From Bacteroidales bacterium UBA1410 (GTDB lineage: Bacteria; Bacteroidota; Bacteroidia; Bacteroidales; Dysgonomonadaceae): a stretch of DNA of 63,364 nucleotides. Below the pieces are notes generated by a model that was given only the letters and a program-made list of their open reading frames with translations, did not search any database and was not told the origin of the DNA. Shown piece after piece: positions 26,425 through 36,529 of this stretch. The DNA lies in assembly GCA_002305015.1 (NCBI GenBank), contig DBPW01000003.1, positions 1-63,364 of the forward strand. Reading direction: 5' to 3'. A program made the translations under genes and the position numbers. How positions within the stretch are numbered: the stretch's first letter is position 1; each line of letters begins with the position of its first letter.

Positions 26425-29217
26425 TCAAAATATAAATGGAATTACAAAAGAAGCTGGAGAATAAGCAGGAAGATCAAAAGTAAATTTACCATTTGTTACT
26501 TCCATGGGATTCCCTATAATACTTCCTCTTAAATCTACCGGTTGAATAATATCTATGTGCATTCCTTCAGGAAAAATGACTGTACACGCTCCGGAAATGC
26601 CTGCTTGTTCCCAAAGACGAAGAATTAAACCATCCCCATCAGGATTAGGTCCAAAAGCAGTAAGTGCCACGCCCTTTCGTGAAAGAATTATTCCTGATTG
26701 GGTTACAGGCAAATTACCATTCTTTACTTCAGAAGAAGCTGCTTTTAATGGCACCCTTGTTTCCATCGCTGGCGTAAAAAGAGAGCTTTCAGTATTATAA
26801 TTATCAAAGGACCAAATTCGTACACGGGCCTCCATACGTTGTCCATTCCCTATCCATGCAGGGAAATTGGTACGCCAATGGTTATTATACAAATTCAGAT
26901 AAATATACGGTTTTTTAGACAAATATCGCTTATCAAACTTGTACTCTCCAGGTTCTCCTAAACTTATCAATGGCGCATCAGGTGAACAAATTCCATAGCC
27001 AGCACCCGTAATTGAATCATATACAGCAACTCCATGGTTAACCCAAAACAAATGATAGTTGGCATTGTCTACTACCATGTCTGTTTCAGGATCGACATCG
27101 GCCCCCAGCCTTCCCAACCGGAATCGGGGATTTCGAGAATTAAAGGGGAGAGAAATCCACGCTGCCTCCGGCCAGGAATCAGGATCTTTCTGCCAACTCA
27201 CTTCTATATCAGCTGTTGGTGAATAACCAGAAAGTGTTAACGAGAGAGTGATTTTTTGAGGTTTTCCAGGACCATGCATTGTACATGACATTACAGCCTT
27301 AACATCAATGGGTGATTTAATAACATCAAAAGCCATATTTTTAGGCAAAGCCGAATGGTAAACCGTTTCTTTGGGCATATCATAGGCAACAAAAGCAAAT
27401 CGGTGCGCTTTATAATTTGAATAAAGCGATTTATCAATCCATTCGGCAAGTTGCTTATAACCAAACCTTTCGTAAAAATATTGGCCAAATCCCTGCGGAG
27501 CGTTTTTATCCACCATTTCTTTCCCTGTCCTTTTATCAATTAAACTGGCAATGCAACCGTTCACAGTATCAAGCTTTGCTTTAAAAAAAGGACTTTCGAT
27601 AACTCCCATTTTTTTATTTGCCAGCAGTTGCGGCCCCATTACATTTTCATTGGAAGCCACAAATGAACGATACCCCATAGCCGGAATATCCATAACAAAA
27701 AAACGTGACATAGGAGCCTTATCTTCAATAGCTGGATATTCGTGTGAAACAGCAACAGCATCACCCCCATCAAGAGGTTTTACAGAAATAAAATCACTGT
27801 CAAAAACTAACCGTGTATCAAGAACTACTTCACCACTACGTTTCCATGGAAGCGGATTATATACAATAATCCGTTTTTTGTCTGTATTAATATTATCGGC
27901 TAACAAAGTCACTGCCTCTTCAAAAGGTGTTGCAATGAGTCGTTCTACATTATTGATGTAATTCGCATGATCCTTCCAGGAGGCTTCCATCAGTCTGAAT
28001 TGTGGAGGTAAACCATTTCGCCAAAGCTTGTACCACTCTTCCCCATAAGGTATTTTCACGTAATGCTGATTAGCCAGTCCCCATGTATGTTCGCTATATA
28101 AAAGGCTTTGCTCGTAGGCTTTTGCAATTGTCCGGCGTAAATCGGGGCAGTAGATTCCCCATACCGATTCAAGTGTAGACAATTGCTCTAAGCCCCCAAT
28201 AGATGGGCGAATATTTTGAGCTAATTTGCTTGCTTCGGGCATGCTCATACTCCCGTGAATCCAAACATCTCCCACATCGGAACGTACAATAGGGAGATGG
28301 CTCAAATCCTCCTTCATTATCAATTCAGTAAAATCATCCATACTACCTACACGAGCTTTCATTCCCAAACTTTGATAAAAGTTCAAATCTTTTTTAACCG
28401 CTTCGGGACTGGGTGGCCCCTGATTGTCACCAGTCATATTAATATATATCCATGTTTTGAATGGCCAATTCGTCGGAGGAAGCGGATCAGTTCCATAACT
28501 ATTATTATAAAGTGTAAGAACGCGTGAACCATCAGGACCTTCCCACCAAAATATGGGAGAAAGTCCCAGTTCCCTGTTTACCACCGGTCCACCCATATGA
28601 TAAAATTTAATACCCGCATGGTTGAAAAGCGTGGGTAAAATCCAGGATCCACCCGGGACATCACTCATTTTGGCACTAACAGAAAGTGGTTGTCCATATT
28701 TGCGATTCAAAGCCGATGAAATGTTGAGGCCCCGAACCATATCTTCAAGATCTGAAGTCTCAGTGTGCATTGAAAATGGAAACGCATGAACAACAATATT
28801 TCCATTACGAATGGCTTGTTCTATTTTATCTTTTCGCTCAGGGGCTTGCCCTTCCCAAAGAATCTGTTTCATGGGCCACCCAGACAACGTCCACACAAAT
28901 TGATTCTCTTTAGGTTGGAGACTGTTTTTCTCAATTACATCCAGCAAACGGTCGGCCATAACTGTACGGTAATCGTGAATAACCTTTTGCACTCGCGCAG
29001 AGTATCCGATATCAAAATGTGTTTTATAAACAATAATGACATTTGTAATTCTCGAATTATTTGCCGAGTTATTTGCACCACCCTCGGACATCTTAACCGA
29101 TTTTTTTTCAGGCAGCGTTGATCGAGATTGGTAATTCTGGGCATATAAAATTACTGACAGCAATAATAAAGAAGCTGAAAGTACTAGTATTTTGTGAATC
29201 GTTTTCATATGAATCAT
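26425..29217 (-). CDS. GH38-like (DUF5054-type) exported putative alpha-mannosidase relative
   Basis: A 930-residue protein with a signal peptide ending near LYAQ. The N-terminal domain resembles GH38: YKTHFDIGYS (64-73) stands where alpha-mannosidases have HxHxD, followed by a FVWTLSGWPMKQ strand and MSDVPGGSWILP. The middle and C-terminal parts are beta domains such as IIVYNPLPWKRSGEVVLDTR, a typical GH38 C-domain start. The metal site is not canonical (T-H-F-D), so the substrate may not be mannose. Either of two ATGs (29217 or 29208) can be used; the second starts directly at the signal peptide. It lies 4 nt after the DUF6067-like gene, so translation is probably coupled. Confidence 0.68.
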   Translation of the reverse strand: MIHMKTIHKILVLSASLLLLSVILYAQNYQSRSTLPEKKSVKMSEGGANNSANNSRITNVIIVYKTHFDIGYSARVQKVIHDYRTVMADRLLDVIEKNSLQPKENQFVWTLSGWPMKQILWEGQAPERKDKIEQAIRNGNIVVHAFPFSMHTETSDLEDMVRGLNISSALNRKYGQPLSVSAKMSDVPGGSWILPTLFNHAGIKFYHMGGPVVNRELGLSPIFWWEGPDGSRVLTLYNNSYGTDPLPPTNWPFKTWIYINMTGDNQGPPSPEAVKKDLNFYQSLGMKARVGSMDDFTELIMKEDLSHLPIVRSDVGDVWIHGSMSMPEASKLAQNIRPSIGGLEQLSTLESVWGIYCPDLRRTIAKAYEQSLLYSEHTWGLANQHYVKIPYGEEWYKLWRNGLPPQFRLMEASWKDHANYINNVERLIATPFEEAVTLLADNINTDKKRIIVYNPLPWKRSGEVVLDTRLVFDSDFISVKPLDGGDAVAVSHEYPAIEDKAPMSRFFVMDIPAMGYRSFVASNENVMGPQLLANKKMGVIESPFFKAKLDTVNGCIASLIDKRTGKEMVDKNAPQGFGQYFYERFGYKQLAEWIDKSLYSNYKAHRFAFVAYDMPKETVYHSALPKNMAFDVIKSPIDVKAVMSCTMHGPGKPQKITLSLTLSGYSPTADIEVSWQKDPDSWPEAAWISLPFNSRNPRFRLGRLGADVDPETDMVVDNANYHLFWVNHGVAVYDSITGAGYGICSPDAPLISLGEPGEYKFDKRYLSKKPYIYLNLYNNHWRTNFPAWIGNGQRMEARVRIWSFDNYNTESSLFTPAMETRVPLKAASSEVKNGNLPVTQSGIILSRKGVALTAFGPNPDGDGLILRLWEQAGISGACTVIFPEGMHIDIIQPVDLRGSIIGNPMEVTNGKFTFDLPAYSPASFVIPFIF

Positions 29218-29221
29218 TTCT

Positions 29222-31864
29222 TTATTTGTAATTTTTCTTTCTCACCACAACAAGAAAACCTTTCCTGCCAGGAATAGTCAATGTATCAAGTAATATCTTT
29301 AATTTTTCTTCTTGAAAATCTTTAATTTCTGGAATAAAGATTTCCACAGAAGAAGGTGCAAATCCCAGTTTTTGCCAGTCAACATTCAGCTCAACCAGTA
29401 AATCATTTTCTGACCAATTAGCTAAAGAAATAACAGATTCCTCCGCATCTTTATAAACAGAAACTTTCACTAGTTCATTATTACATTTCACGGGGCATCT
29501 TTCGTCCCAATAGCCAATCATTTCTTTTTGGTCAATATGATACTCATCAAAAAACTTCCATAAATTTTCGGGTCCAGGATCGGCATAGCCGGCACGATTG
29601 GTTATGCCGTATACCATTCCACGCCATGGATTTCCACCCCCTTCAAGCATTTGGCCCGTAACGCCGAAAGGGATGCCAGAAACTTCAATAAGCCAGTAAT
29701 CAGGCATCCGGTCATAGTTACGTCCTTCCCCTATCCATACCAAATCGAAATAAGGTAATAAATCCATATAAAGGTTTAAACAACTTGCATAACCTGCCCA
29801 CGCATTAAAATGATCCCAACTATGAAGATCCATACGACCTTCAGGGCGATAAAGGTCAATAATTTTTCTGGCCCGCCTTAGCGTAAAATTATCAAGGGCA
29901 CTGTCGTCAATATAAACACCATCGATTCCAATATTTTGAACCATCCAATCTAAACCTGCAACATAAAAGTTATTTAAACGACTATCGGGCGTGGTTATAA
30001 CAGAAAGGTCGATCTTACCTTTAAACTTTCCTTCATTTATAACATTATACCATGCTGGGATATAATTCTCTTTTAGATTTTTAATATACCATTCATTAGG
30101 CCCTTTGGGATGAAGTGCTTCTGTTCGGGTTGCATTACCTGGGCCCGGAAAGATTATTTCTCCGTTTAGACTATAAAAAGCCCAAAATTCCGGTATATTT
30201 ATAGTTAATTCTCTTGTGGTATAATAAACTTTTAGTCGCATATTTTCTTCGTGCGCCCTGTCAACCAAATTTTTCAGCGCCATTATATTTTCATCAAGAT
30301 AAGGATAGTTGATAAACGGATAAATATCTTCAGCATGATGAATATTGATAATATTGGCACCTGCTTTTTTCGCTTTTTCAACTTTTGCAGAAGTATTGGT
30401 TCCTCCTCCATGATAATACCTATCACCGAATTTGTTTTGCCTGTTTATTAAATGGAAAGGCGTAATTAGCATTTCAAAATCATAATTCAATGCTTCTCCA
30501 GCATTCATTACGCGGCTGCCCGAATAAGCATTAATAACCACTTCATTATTTTTTTGCGTGACAACAATACCCCCTTTGCCACCGTTCTCCCACGAAGGTG
30601 GAAGATGCAGTGGGCCAAATTCATAATAAATATTTACCAGCGGACGTACGTAATTTTCAGCTTTCCATTTTATCCGTATCCCACCGTTCACTGCTCCAAC
30701 CCAAAGCATGTCTTGGTTTTTGCTAACATCCCATTTCCAGTGCCACGACTCTGGACGCAAGCCCCCTTCTTTTCCCAGTCCCATCATATATTGGGATTTT
30801 TCTTTCACCATAGGAATCTCCATCCGAATATCTTTCACTTTTAATGGCTTTTTTGCTGTAAGCTTTAACTTATAATCAATAAAACCATCGTATTCCATAT
30901 TCCCGCTGCATTGCAGGTCACACTCTTCGGAGGTATTCAACACATTCCAGGCAATATTCGAAGAAGTTTGGCAGGTAAATGTTAATGGTTCAGGTTTCAA
31001 CTGTACTATATTGCCATCATCTTTTTCGATAATGAACCGAAAAGGTTGATTGACAATCGGTTCACCTTTTTCATTCATTTTTTGATTAGAAGGGCTAAAG
31101 AAACTGATAATACTAGCCGGTAATCCATTTTTTTCTATGCTCATCGTACGCCCCAGGATACTGATATTATTTCCTTCCACCTTTACAGGAAGATACCCTT
31201 TGGTAATCTGATCGTCAATCCCCACATTTGAATTAAGCCAGCTAAGCCTCGACAACCGTTTACCTTGATTGTAGCCATGGTTATGGACAACTTCACCCGA
31301 AACAATTAATTGAAGAGGTATGATGTGTTTTTCTGCACCAACACTTACAGTCACCGAACCAGAATAAGTGCCTTTATCCTTATCGCTCAAATCAATACCC
31401 ATCCATAAAGACTGAATACGACCGGCTTTCACATCAATCGTTTTTGTAAATTTTTTACCCTTAAAATTTATTCCACCTTCGTTAAAACAAGTCATATTTT
31501 GAGCAGGAATCATTTCACCGGGATAACCTCCTTTCTTTAAATCGGAAAATTCCACTCGAACATCATGTAAATCGGAGCAAAGAGCCCACACGCCAACCTG
31601 ATACACATAAAATTCACCAGGTTGTGCCGCCATTTTAAAGAGGGATGAGCGAAGCGCTGCTTCAATTTTACCTTCAGGAATCGAATCGAACCATTTTATG
31701 GGGTTTTCACGTAATTCAGGATAAATTAGAAATGATTGTTCTTTCAGCTCATCACCGTATTTGTCCAAAGCCTGGGTGGTAGAAATATAAATAGCGAAGG
31801 TCTTTGCACAACTTACTATGAGCAAAGCAACAAAAAGAAATAATGTGGTTTTTAAGTAGTTCAT
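29222..31864 (-). CDS. DUF6067/GH123-like exported putative glycosidase
   Basis: An 880-residue lipoprotein candidate (MNYLKTTLFLFVALLIVSC, Cys19). Beta-rich N-terminal and central domains include a GHMEIP-like segment, VKDIRMEIPMVKEKS. A TIM barrel follows from about residue 500: ANIINIHHAEDIYPFINYPY, LKVYYTTRELT, and the conserved acidic strand end NIGIDGVYIDDSALDN. WIGEGRNYDRMPDYWLIEVSG near residue 720 is another conserved-looking active-site stretch. The architecture matches the DUF6067 group related to GH123. The Asp pair in VYIDDSA is the best catalytic candidate. It is the middle gene of a closely spaced enzyme run. The substrate is unknown. Confidence 0.62.
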   Translation of the reverse strand: MNYLKTTLFLFVALLIVSCAKTFAIYISTTQALDKYGDELKEQSFLIYPELRENPIKWFDSIPEGKIEAALRSSLFKMAAQPGEFYVYQVGVWALCSDLHDVRVEFSDLKKGGYPGEMIPAQNMTCFNEGGINFKGKKFTKTIDVKAGRIQSLWMGIDLSDKDKGTYSGSVTVSVGAEKHIIPLQLIVSGEVVHNHGYNQGKRLSRLSWLNSNVGIDDQITKGYLPVKVEGNNISILGRTMSIEKNGLPASIISFFSPSNQKMNEKGEPIVNQPFRFIIEKDDGNIVQLKPEPLTFTCQTSSNIAWNVLNTSEECDLQCSGNMEYDGFIDYKLKLTAKKPLKVKDIRMEIPMVKEKSQYMMGLGKEGGLRPESWHWKWDVSKNQDMLWVGAVNGGIRIKWKAENYVRPLVNIYYEFGPLHLPPSWENGGKGGIVVTQKNNEVVINAYSGSRVMNAGEALNYDFEMLITPFHLINRQNKFGDRYYHGGGTNTSAKVEKAKKAGANIINIHHAEDIYPFINYPYLDENIMALKNLVDRAHEENMRLKVYYTTRELTINIPEFWAFYSLNGEIIFPGPGNATRTEALHPKGPNEWYIKNLKENYIPAWYNVINEGKFKGKIDLSVITTPDSRLNNFYVAGLDWMVQNIGIDGVYIDDSALDNFTLRRARKIIDLYRPEGRMDLHSWDHFNAWAGYASCLNLYMDLLPYFDLVWIGEGRNYDRMPDYWLIEVSGIPFGVTGQMLEGGGNPWRGMVYGITNRAGYADPGPENLWKFFDEYHIDQKEMIGYWDERCPVKCNNELVKVSVYKDAEESVISLANWSENDLLVELNVDWQKLGFAPSSVEIFIPEIKDFQEEKLKILLDTLTIPGRKGFLVVVRKKNYK

Positions 31865-31917
31865 AATTTACTATTTATTAATATTATTCTATTTTTCCGT
31901 ATAATCATTTTTTGATT

Positions 31918-34233
31918 TTAAAGATTAACCCGTCCATTTTTTAAAACGGTAATAAACTTAGTCTCTCCTGATTTTAATTCCACCTTAGGCCAATGTAGAA
32001 ATGCCACATAGCTGAGCGGTTTTTTAGACTGTTCTGAAGTTTCAGCAAAAATGGCCACACGTGCATCATAAAGTGTTTTGTTTGCTAATGAAATTATCGT
32101 TACTTCTTCGGAATGATTGATTATTTCCGCTTCAACATGGTCGAAAACATACAGCTCATTTTTATCGGTCTTCAAATAAATCCCCGGTATTTCAAGATCC
32201 ATTAACATACCACTAGTTTCTGTCCACGAATTGCGTGTATGAAGGTAATTGCCAATATTCCCTTTCCCTTCCGCATCGGAAGGCTGGATGCGTTCCATTG
32301 AGGACCCAAAACCATAATTTGTTGTCCTGTGGTCAGGCATATCCACTGCTTCAGTATGCGCATGCTGAATATCGCGAATCAGATCCGCATACAATCTGTC
32401 GCCGGTAGCACGATAAAGTTTAAACAAGCAATCCCCCGAAGAAGTACAAATTCCGGGGGCTGCATGTTTATTTTGAATGCTTGCCCACACTGCCCCTTCC
32501 ATATTGGATTGCAGCTTAGCAATTTGACTCGTTTCCGGAAATTTTATGTCATACGATATAACCCAGGTAGAACACAATGCTGCCTGTACTTTAGCTTTTT
32601 GGAGCCATTGCTCATCGCCTGTATAATGATATAAGGCCATCAGGGATTCGAGAAACCCAAAACACGACTCGGAATCAGCATCTTGCGAAATATCACCACA
32701 ACCACCACCTGTCAGACCCTGTTTTACCACATCTCTGTTGTAATAATAATCAGCCGACTCAAGTGCCACCTCCAAGAACTTTTTTTCGTTAAAATATTCC
32801 GATGCCAGCGCCAAGGCGGCAGGGGCAAGCGCACCAGCGGTTGAATTAAACACCGCAATTTCACCGGTCTCCGGATCGATATACTGACCAAACTGTCCGT
32901 ATTTTTCCCACGTAGCTACAAAAGCTTCAGCCAATTGCCTGACCGATTTTTTCCATTCGTTCTTTATAAAATTGATGTATCCCTGCTTTTCCAGCAGCAT
33001 GAAATGTTTAATAAACCAGAACAAAACATCACAATTTTTTCTAACCATTGCATGTACCTGAGGAAACTCAGCATTCACTTTTTCTGGTCGAATTTTTCTA
33101 TCAGCAGTAATGCCGCCATAAAAATACCCGCTTTTACCCTGCATTTTGCTTACAACAAAGTCAATTTCCGCCAAAACCCGCTCGCGTTCTTGCTGATTAT
33201 CCAACGCCAGCATAGGGTAAGTATTTATCATGCCGCTAACCCAACCCAATTGAAAATCCCTGTCGTTTTCAGGAGCGTAATAACATCCCGCAGGAACGAC
33301 AAGCCAATTATTGCTGCAAATACCAGTTGCAAGTTCGAAATGCTTGCTCATGGGAACCAGGTTGCGAGGATGATTGGGGCCAGTGAGTGCTTTGCGAACC
33401 TTCACAAATTTCAACAGCAGATTCAGAATAGACTGTGCATCAAAAACATACAACTTTATGCGAAATATTAATTCATCCCCGGTATCCCAATTTGCAGCCA
33501 TATCTTCACTCGGGTAAAAATCACCAAAACCAGCAACATATTTTCGTACTGAAGGAGCCGTAATTTTTATTGAAGCTTTGTTCCGGCCAGAATATTCTTG
33601 AATCGTTATTCCTGAATTTCCTAAACGAGTAGTTTGCTCAGTTAAAAGAATAAAACCTTTTTTGAGGGAAGGTGAATAAAAACAAACTGCAGGCGTTGTC
33701 GCATTCGTTGTCTGAAGCTCAATTTCTGACAATTCATCTGAAGTTAGAGCCAAATGAGGATTATTAGAAATAGTTAGTGGCACATTAGGATTATAATACA
33801 TGTCTGCAGGATAAGGAGGATTGTATCCGTTCCCTATTGTCATGTACCTGTTACCATTGTATATAGCAGCAGGTACTAAAACATAGTTTCCCGCATCCCA
33901 CTTTTCAAAATCGAACGAAACAATAGCAGCAACCGATGTCGCGTTTCCCCCAGTAACTTTAAATGTAATCGTCAAATCGATCCCCCCTTCCTGATTTGGG
34001 TGGTCTGAAGTCAATATACACGACCATTCTGAACTTTTGGTTTTTATATGTCCTCCCGAAAATATCCTTACCGAATCAAGATGAGTACCTGTATACCATG
34101 CTAGCTGGGGGTAAATTTTCCCATGTACTCCTTTTAAAATATTATCGATCGAATTAACCGGAATTTGCCCCGGCAAATGAAACCAACTAAAAAAAATGAG
34201 TAACGTGATTATTATTAATCGTTTATGTTCCAT
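31918..34233 (-). CDS. Exported (alpha/alpha)6-barrel-like protein of unknown specificity
   Basis: A 771-residue protein with a signal peptide ending near HLPGQ. The N-terminal third is beta-rich. From about residue 280 repeated helical pairs follow, with phrases such as FQLGWVSGMINTYPMLA, QYIDPETGEIAVFNSTAGAL and DADSESCFGFLESLMALYHYTG. These fit a six-hairpin or (alpha/alpha)6 glycosidase or lyase-like toroid. I do not recognise a named family. Sandwiched between PUL enzymes and exported, it most likely acts on the same glycan. 370 bp separate it from the GH172 gene, an unusually long gap for this locus, so it may have its own promoter. Confidence 0.6.
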   Translation of the reverse strand: MEHKRLIIITLLIFFSWFHLPGQIPVNSIDNILKGVHGKIYPQLAWYTGTHLDSVRIFSGGHIKTKSSEWSCILTSDHPNQEGGIDLTITFKVTGGNATSVAAIVSFDFEKWDAGNYVLVPAAIYNGNRYMTIGNGYNPPYPADMYYNPNVPLTISNNPHLALTSDELSEIELQTTNATTPAVCFYSPSLKKGFILLTEQTTRLGNSGITIQEYSGRNKASIKITAPSVRKYVAGFGDFYPSEDMAANWDTGDELIFRIKLYVFDAQSILNLLLKFVKVRKALTGPNHPRNLVPMSKHFELATGICSNNWLVVPAGCYYAPENDRDFQLGWVSGMINTYPMLALDNQQERERVLAEIDFVVSKMQGKSGYFYGGITADRKIRPEKVNAEFPQVHAMVRKNCDVLFWFIKHFMLLEKQGYINFIKNEWKKSVRQLAEAFVATWEKYGQFGQYIDPETGEIAVFNSTAGALAPAALALASEYFNEKKFLEVALESADYYYNRDVVKQGLTGGGCGDISQDADSESCFGFLESLMALYHYTGDEQWLQKAKVQAALCSTWVISYDIKFPETSQIAKLQSNMEGAVWASIQNKHAAPGICTSSGDCLFKLYRATGDRLYADLIRDIQHAHTEAVDMPDHRTTNYGFGSSMERIQPSDAEGKGNIGNYLHTRNSWTETSGMLMDLEIPGIYLKTDKNELYVFDHVEAEIINHSEEVTIISLANKTLYDARVAIFAETSEQSKKPLSYVAFLHWPKVELKSGETKFITVLKNGRVNL

Positions 34234-34603
34234 TTTAATGTCATTAAGTTCTTTTCAATAAAACAAGTTGAAGTTTATATCTATTTTGATAACTTGAAAT
34301 AACTTTCATGTATTCCTCTCGTTTCCTCGTTCCTACGTCCAGCTTTTTGTAGGGTCAACCGATTATTTTCATCCATTGCAAAAAAACATTAGTCACCCTA
34401 GTGTCCTCCCATGTTCGAATAGCTTTAAAAAAGAAAATAAACCATTGCCTGGTGTCAGACTTACATCACTTCACCTTCACGGCTAATTTCCATTCTATTC
34501 CATTTCTCCATCGAACATGAAAAAACACTCTCCCAAAGTTCGTTAGCATCATCAAAACAAAGTTGTTCAAAACAGATTTTCTTTTTATTTTTTTATTGGA
34601 TTT
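34234..34603. other. 370-bp gap inside the PUL with a coding-like fragment
   Basis: No intact gene is visible. On the minus strand an open, protein-like frame of about 40 codons lies at about 34464-34585 (it includes FDDANELWESVFSCSMEKWN). It has no obvious start and ends in several close stops. It may be the tail of a lost gene. A GGTGTCAGAC string occurs next to its end. No promoter or terminator could be assigned. Confidence 0.4.
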
Positions 34604-36529
34604 TCAATAAGTTATATCATGAACCCAATTTTTTACTTTTTCTGTTTGATAGATTAAAACACTATCTTTCAACATTTGTTGCAATCGTTCGATTTCGGGA
34701 AGAGAAATCAGTGGTCGACGAGCAAGGTCGAAAAGGGGAACACGATTAGAAGTTACACCAGGAATTCCATACCAGTAAATGACGATTGAATACGACAATA
34801 AATTCCAATAGTTTCTGATATCTGTTCCGGGAGAAGCTTCCATATCGAATATGAGGCGATTGGCAAAAGGAACATCATCGAGCAGACGGTTTCGGAAACA
34901 AATGTTGTAACCCCGGGGATTCAACGGATTTCCAACACGAACATTTGCACCAAAAGATTTCGAAAACGCATCTTTCCCAGAAGGAACAACACCTCCTGCC
35001 CACCCATAATAATCCTCTGTTCCTGTTCCGAAATGCGATGGAAATTTGCGAATCACATCTTCATCAACGTAAATTTTCTCGTCCCCTTCACCCCACCAGC
35101 TTTCGCTGGGAGAAAGAACAGTGAGTACATCACCCGCCAACACTCCCCTCCCTATAATGTCAATAAAATTCATGTCGAAAAAATAATTGCCTGGTAAAGG
35201 GCCGATATCCTTCCAATTGGCATGAAAATACATCGATCGCTCATCCCAAATCCGATCATTCACCTCCAAATTGACTGAAAGCGTCACCTCCTGTTCCTGC
35301 AAATTTACTACCGTCAGAATGGCATCTGAAGAATAGGGCATCACCCAACTACACACCATTTCACCCTTTTTCGAAACACGTAGATTTCTGGTGGCAAACT
35401 GATTAATGGTGTCAGGGCAACAGAAAAAATCTCCCGCTGGACACCAAACGGTCAGTTGTCCGTCAAAGTTCAGTTTCAAGATTGTTGATCGCAGACATTG
35501 AAGCCCTTTTTTTAAATCAAAACAAAGCGACAGTCGTTGAATGGCATGGTTCCCTTTTGGTAAATTAATGGTCAGGCTGTCGCCTGATTTAATCGTAGTC
35601 TGAAGCGATTTATGCCAAACATTATTGCAGACTTTAAGATTTCTAATATTTTCAGCAGCATTAGCAAGTAACTCATTGTTATTTCGATACTGATCCATAG
35701 AAAAACTATGCACCTGTGTGCCTTTCTGATAAGCTCGATAATTGACAATATAGTAGAAAGGTTCATCGTCTAGTGTTATTTTGCAACTTTTCGAGAAAGG
35801 GATGGGGAGGAAACAAACTCCTGCCCTTGCCGTGTAGTCTGCAAAAGGAGGTTTGATCAAACCATTTCCAGTAACCAGAGCAATAAAATTTTCATCGATA
35901 ACAGGTTCTTTGTTTCCATCAAGATAAATACGAAGATTAGGCCCGATGTGATTATTTAAGTTATAATAAAAAAAAGGTGTCCACATACGAGTTATACAAC
36001 CTGGCCCTTCATGTTCCATAATAATATATTCCTTACGCCCACTATTATCCTCTTCGCGAATCCAGCTGGCACAGTCCCCATCAGCATACCAACCTGCTTT
36101 GTCTGGGGAAACGGAAGCCCGGTTGTAACTGCTGGACTGCAACGAATGGTATTTAACCTGTGGAAATCGGGTAATATTGTCCAAATCGCTTATTTCGACT
36201 AACAGCGACTCAAATGATATCGCCGAAATAGCACCATCACTCTTAAATAGCGGCAATATTTCGTTACAGAATTTATTCCCAAGTCTAATCATGTCACCGG
36301 CATTAAAATGAACTTCTTTCTCTCTTTCTCTTTGCTGGAGGTCTGTGGTTTTAATCAAAAAAGAGTTTATATCTCCATTACATACCTTTTCCCGTTTTTT
36401 TCGAGAAATATTTCCAAATTCCTGTGTGTGACTGTTAATTTTATCTCTAGCAAAAAGAAAATTACTTTGAAAATATAACAATAAACCCACAAGCAAGAAA
36501 AAACTTAAAATTATAAATGTTTGTTTCAT
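34604..36529 (-). CDS. GH172 (DUF2961) glycosidase-like protein
   Basis: A 641-residue DUF2961 protein, the family now called GH172. Characterised members act on fructofuranose dianhydrides or on D-arabinofuranosides of arabinans. The diagnostic N-terminal strand is SSYNRASVSPDKAGWYADGD, followed by EHEGPGCITRMWTPF. The active-site region FGTGTEDYYGWAGGV and FRNRLLDDVPFANRLIFDME are also seen. The N-terminus is hydrophobic (IILSFFLLVGLLLYF), indicating export. Its ATG overlaps the stop of the GH29-like reading frame (ATGA), so the two are translationally coupled. The family is firm and suggests a furanoside in the target; the exact sugar is open. Confidence 0.82.
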   Translation of the reverse strand: MKQTFIILSFFLLVGLLLYFQSNFLFARDKINSHTQEFGNISRKKREKVCNGDINSFLIKTTDLQQREREKEVHFNAGDMIRLGNKFCNEILPLFKSDGAISAISFESLLVEISDLDNITRFPQVKYHSLQSSSYNRASVSPDKAGWYADGDCASWIREEDNSGRKEYIIMEHEGPGCITRMWTPFFYYNLNNHIGPNLRIYLDGNKEPVIDENFIALVTGNGLIKPPFADYTARAGVCFLPIPFSKSCKITLDDEPFYYIVNYRAYQKGTQVHSFSMDQYRNNNELLANAAENIRNLKVCNNVWHKSLQTTIKSGDSLTINLPKGNHAIQRLSLCFDLKKGLQCLRSTILKLNFDGQLTVWCPAGDFFCCPDTINQFATRNLRVSKKGEMVCSWVMPYSSDAILTVVNLQEQEVTLSVNLEVNDRIWDERSMYFHANWKDIGPLPGNYFFDMNFIDIIGRGVLAGDVLTVLSPSESWWGEGDEKIYVDEDVIRKFPSHFGTGTEDYYGWAGGVVPSGKDAFSKSFGANVRVGNPLNPRGYNICFRNRLLDDVPFANRLIFDMEASPGTDIRNYWNLLSYSIVIYWYGIPGVTSNRVPLFDLARRPLISLPEIERLQQMLKDSVLIYQTEKVKNWVHDITY

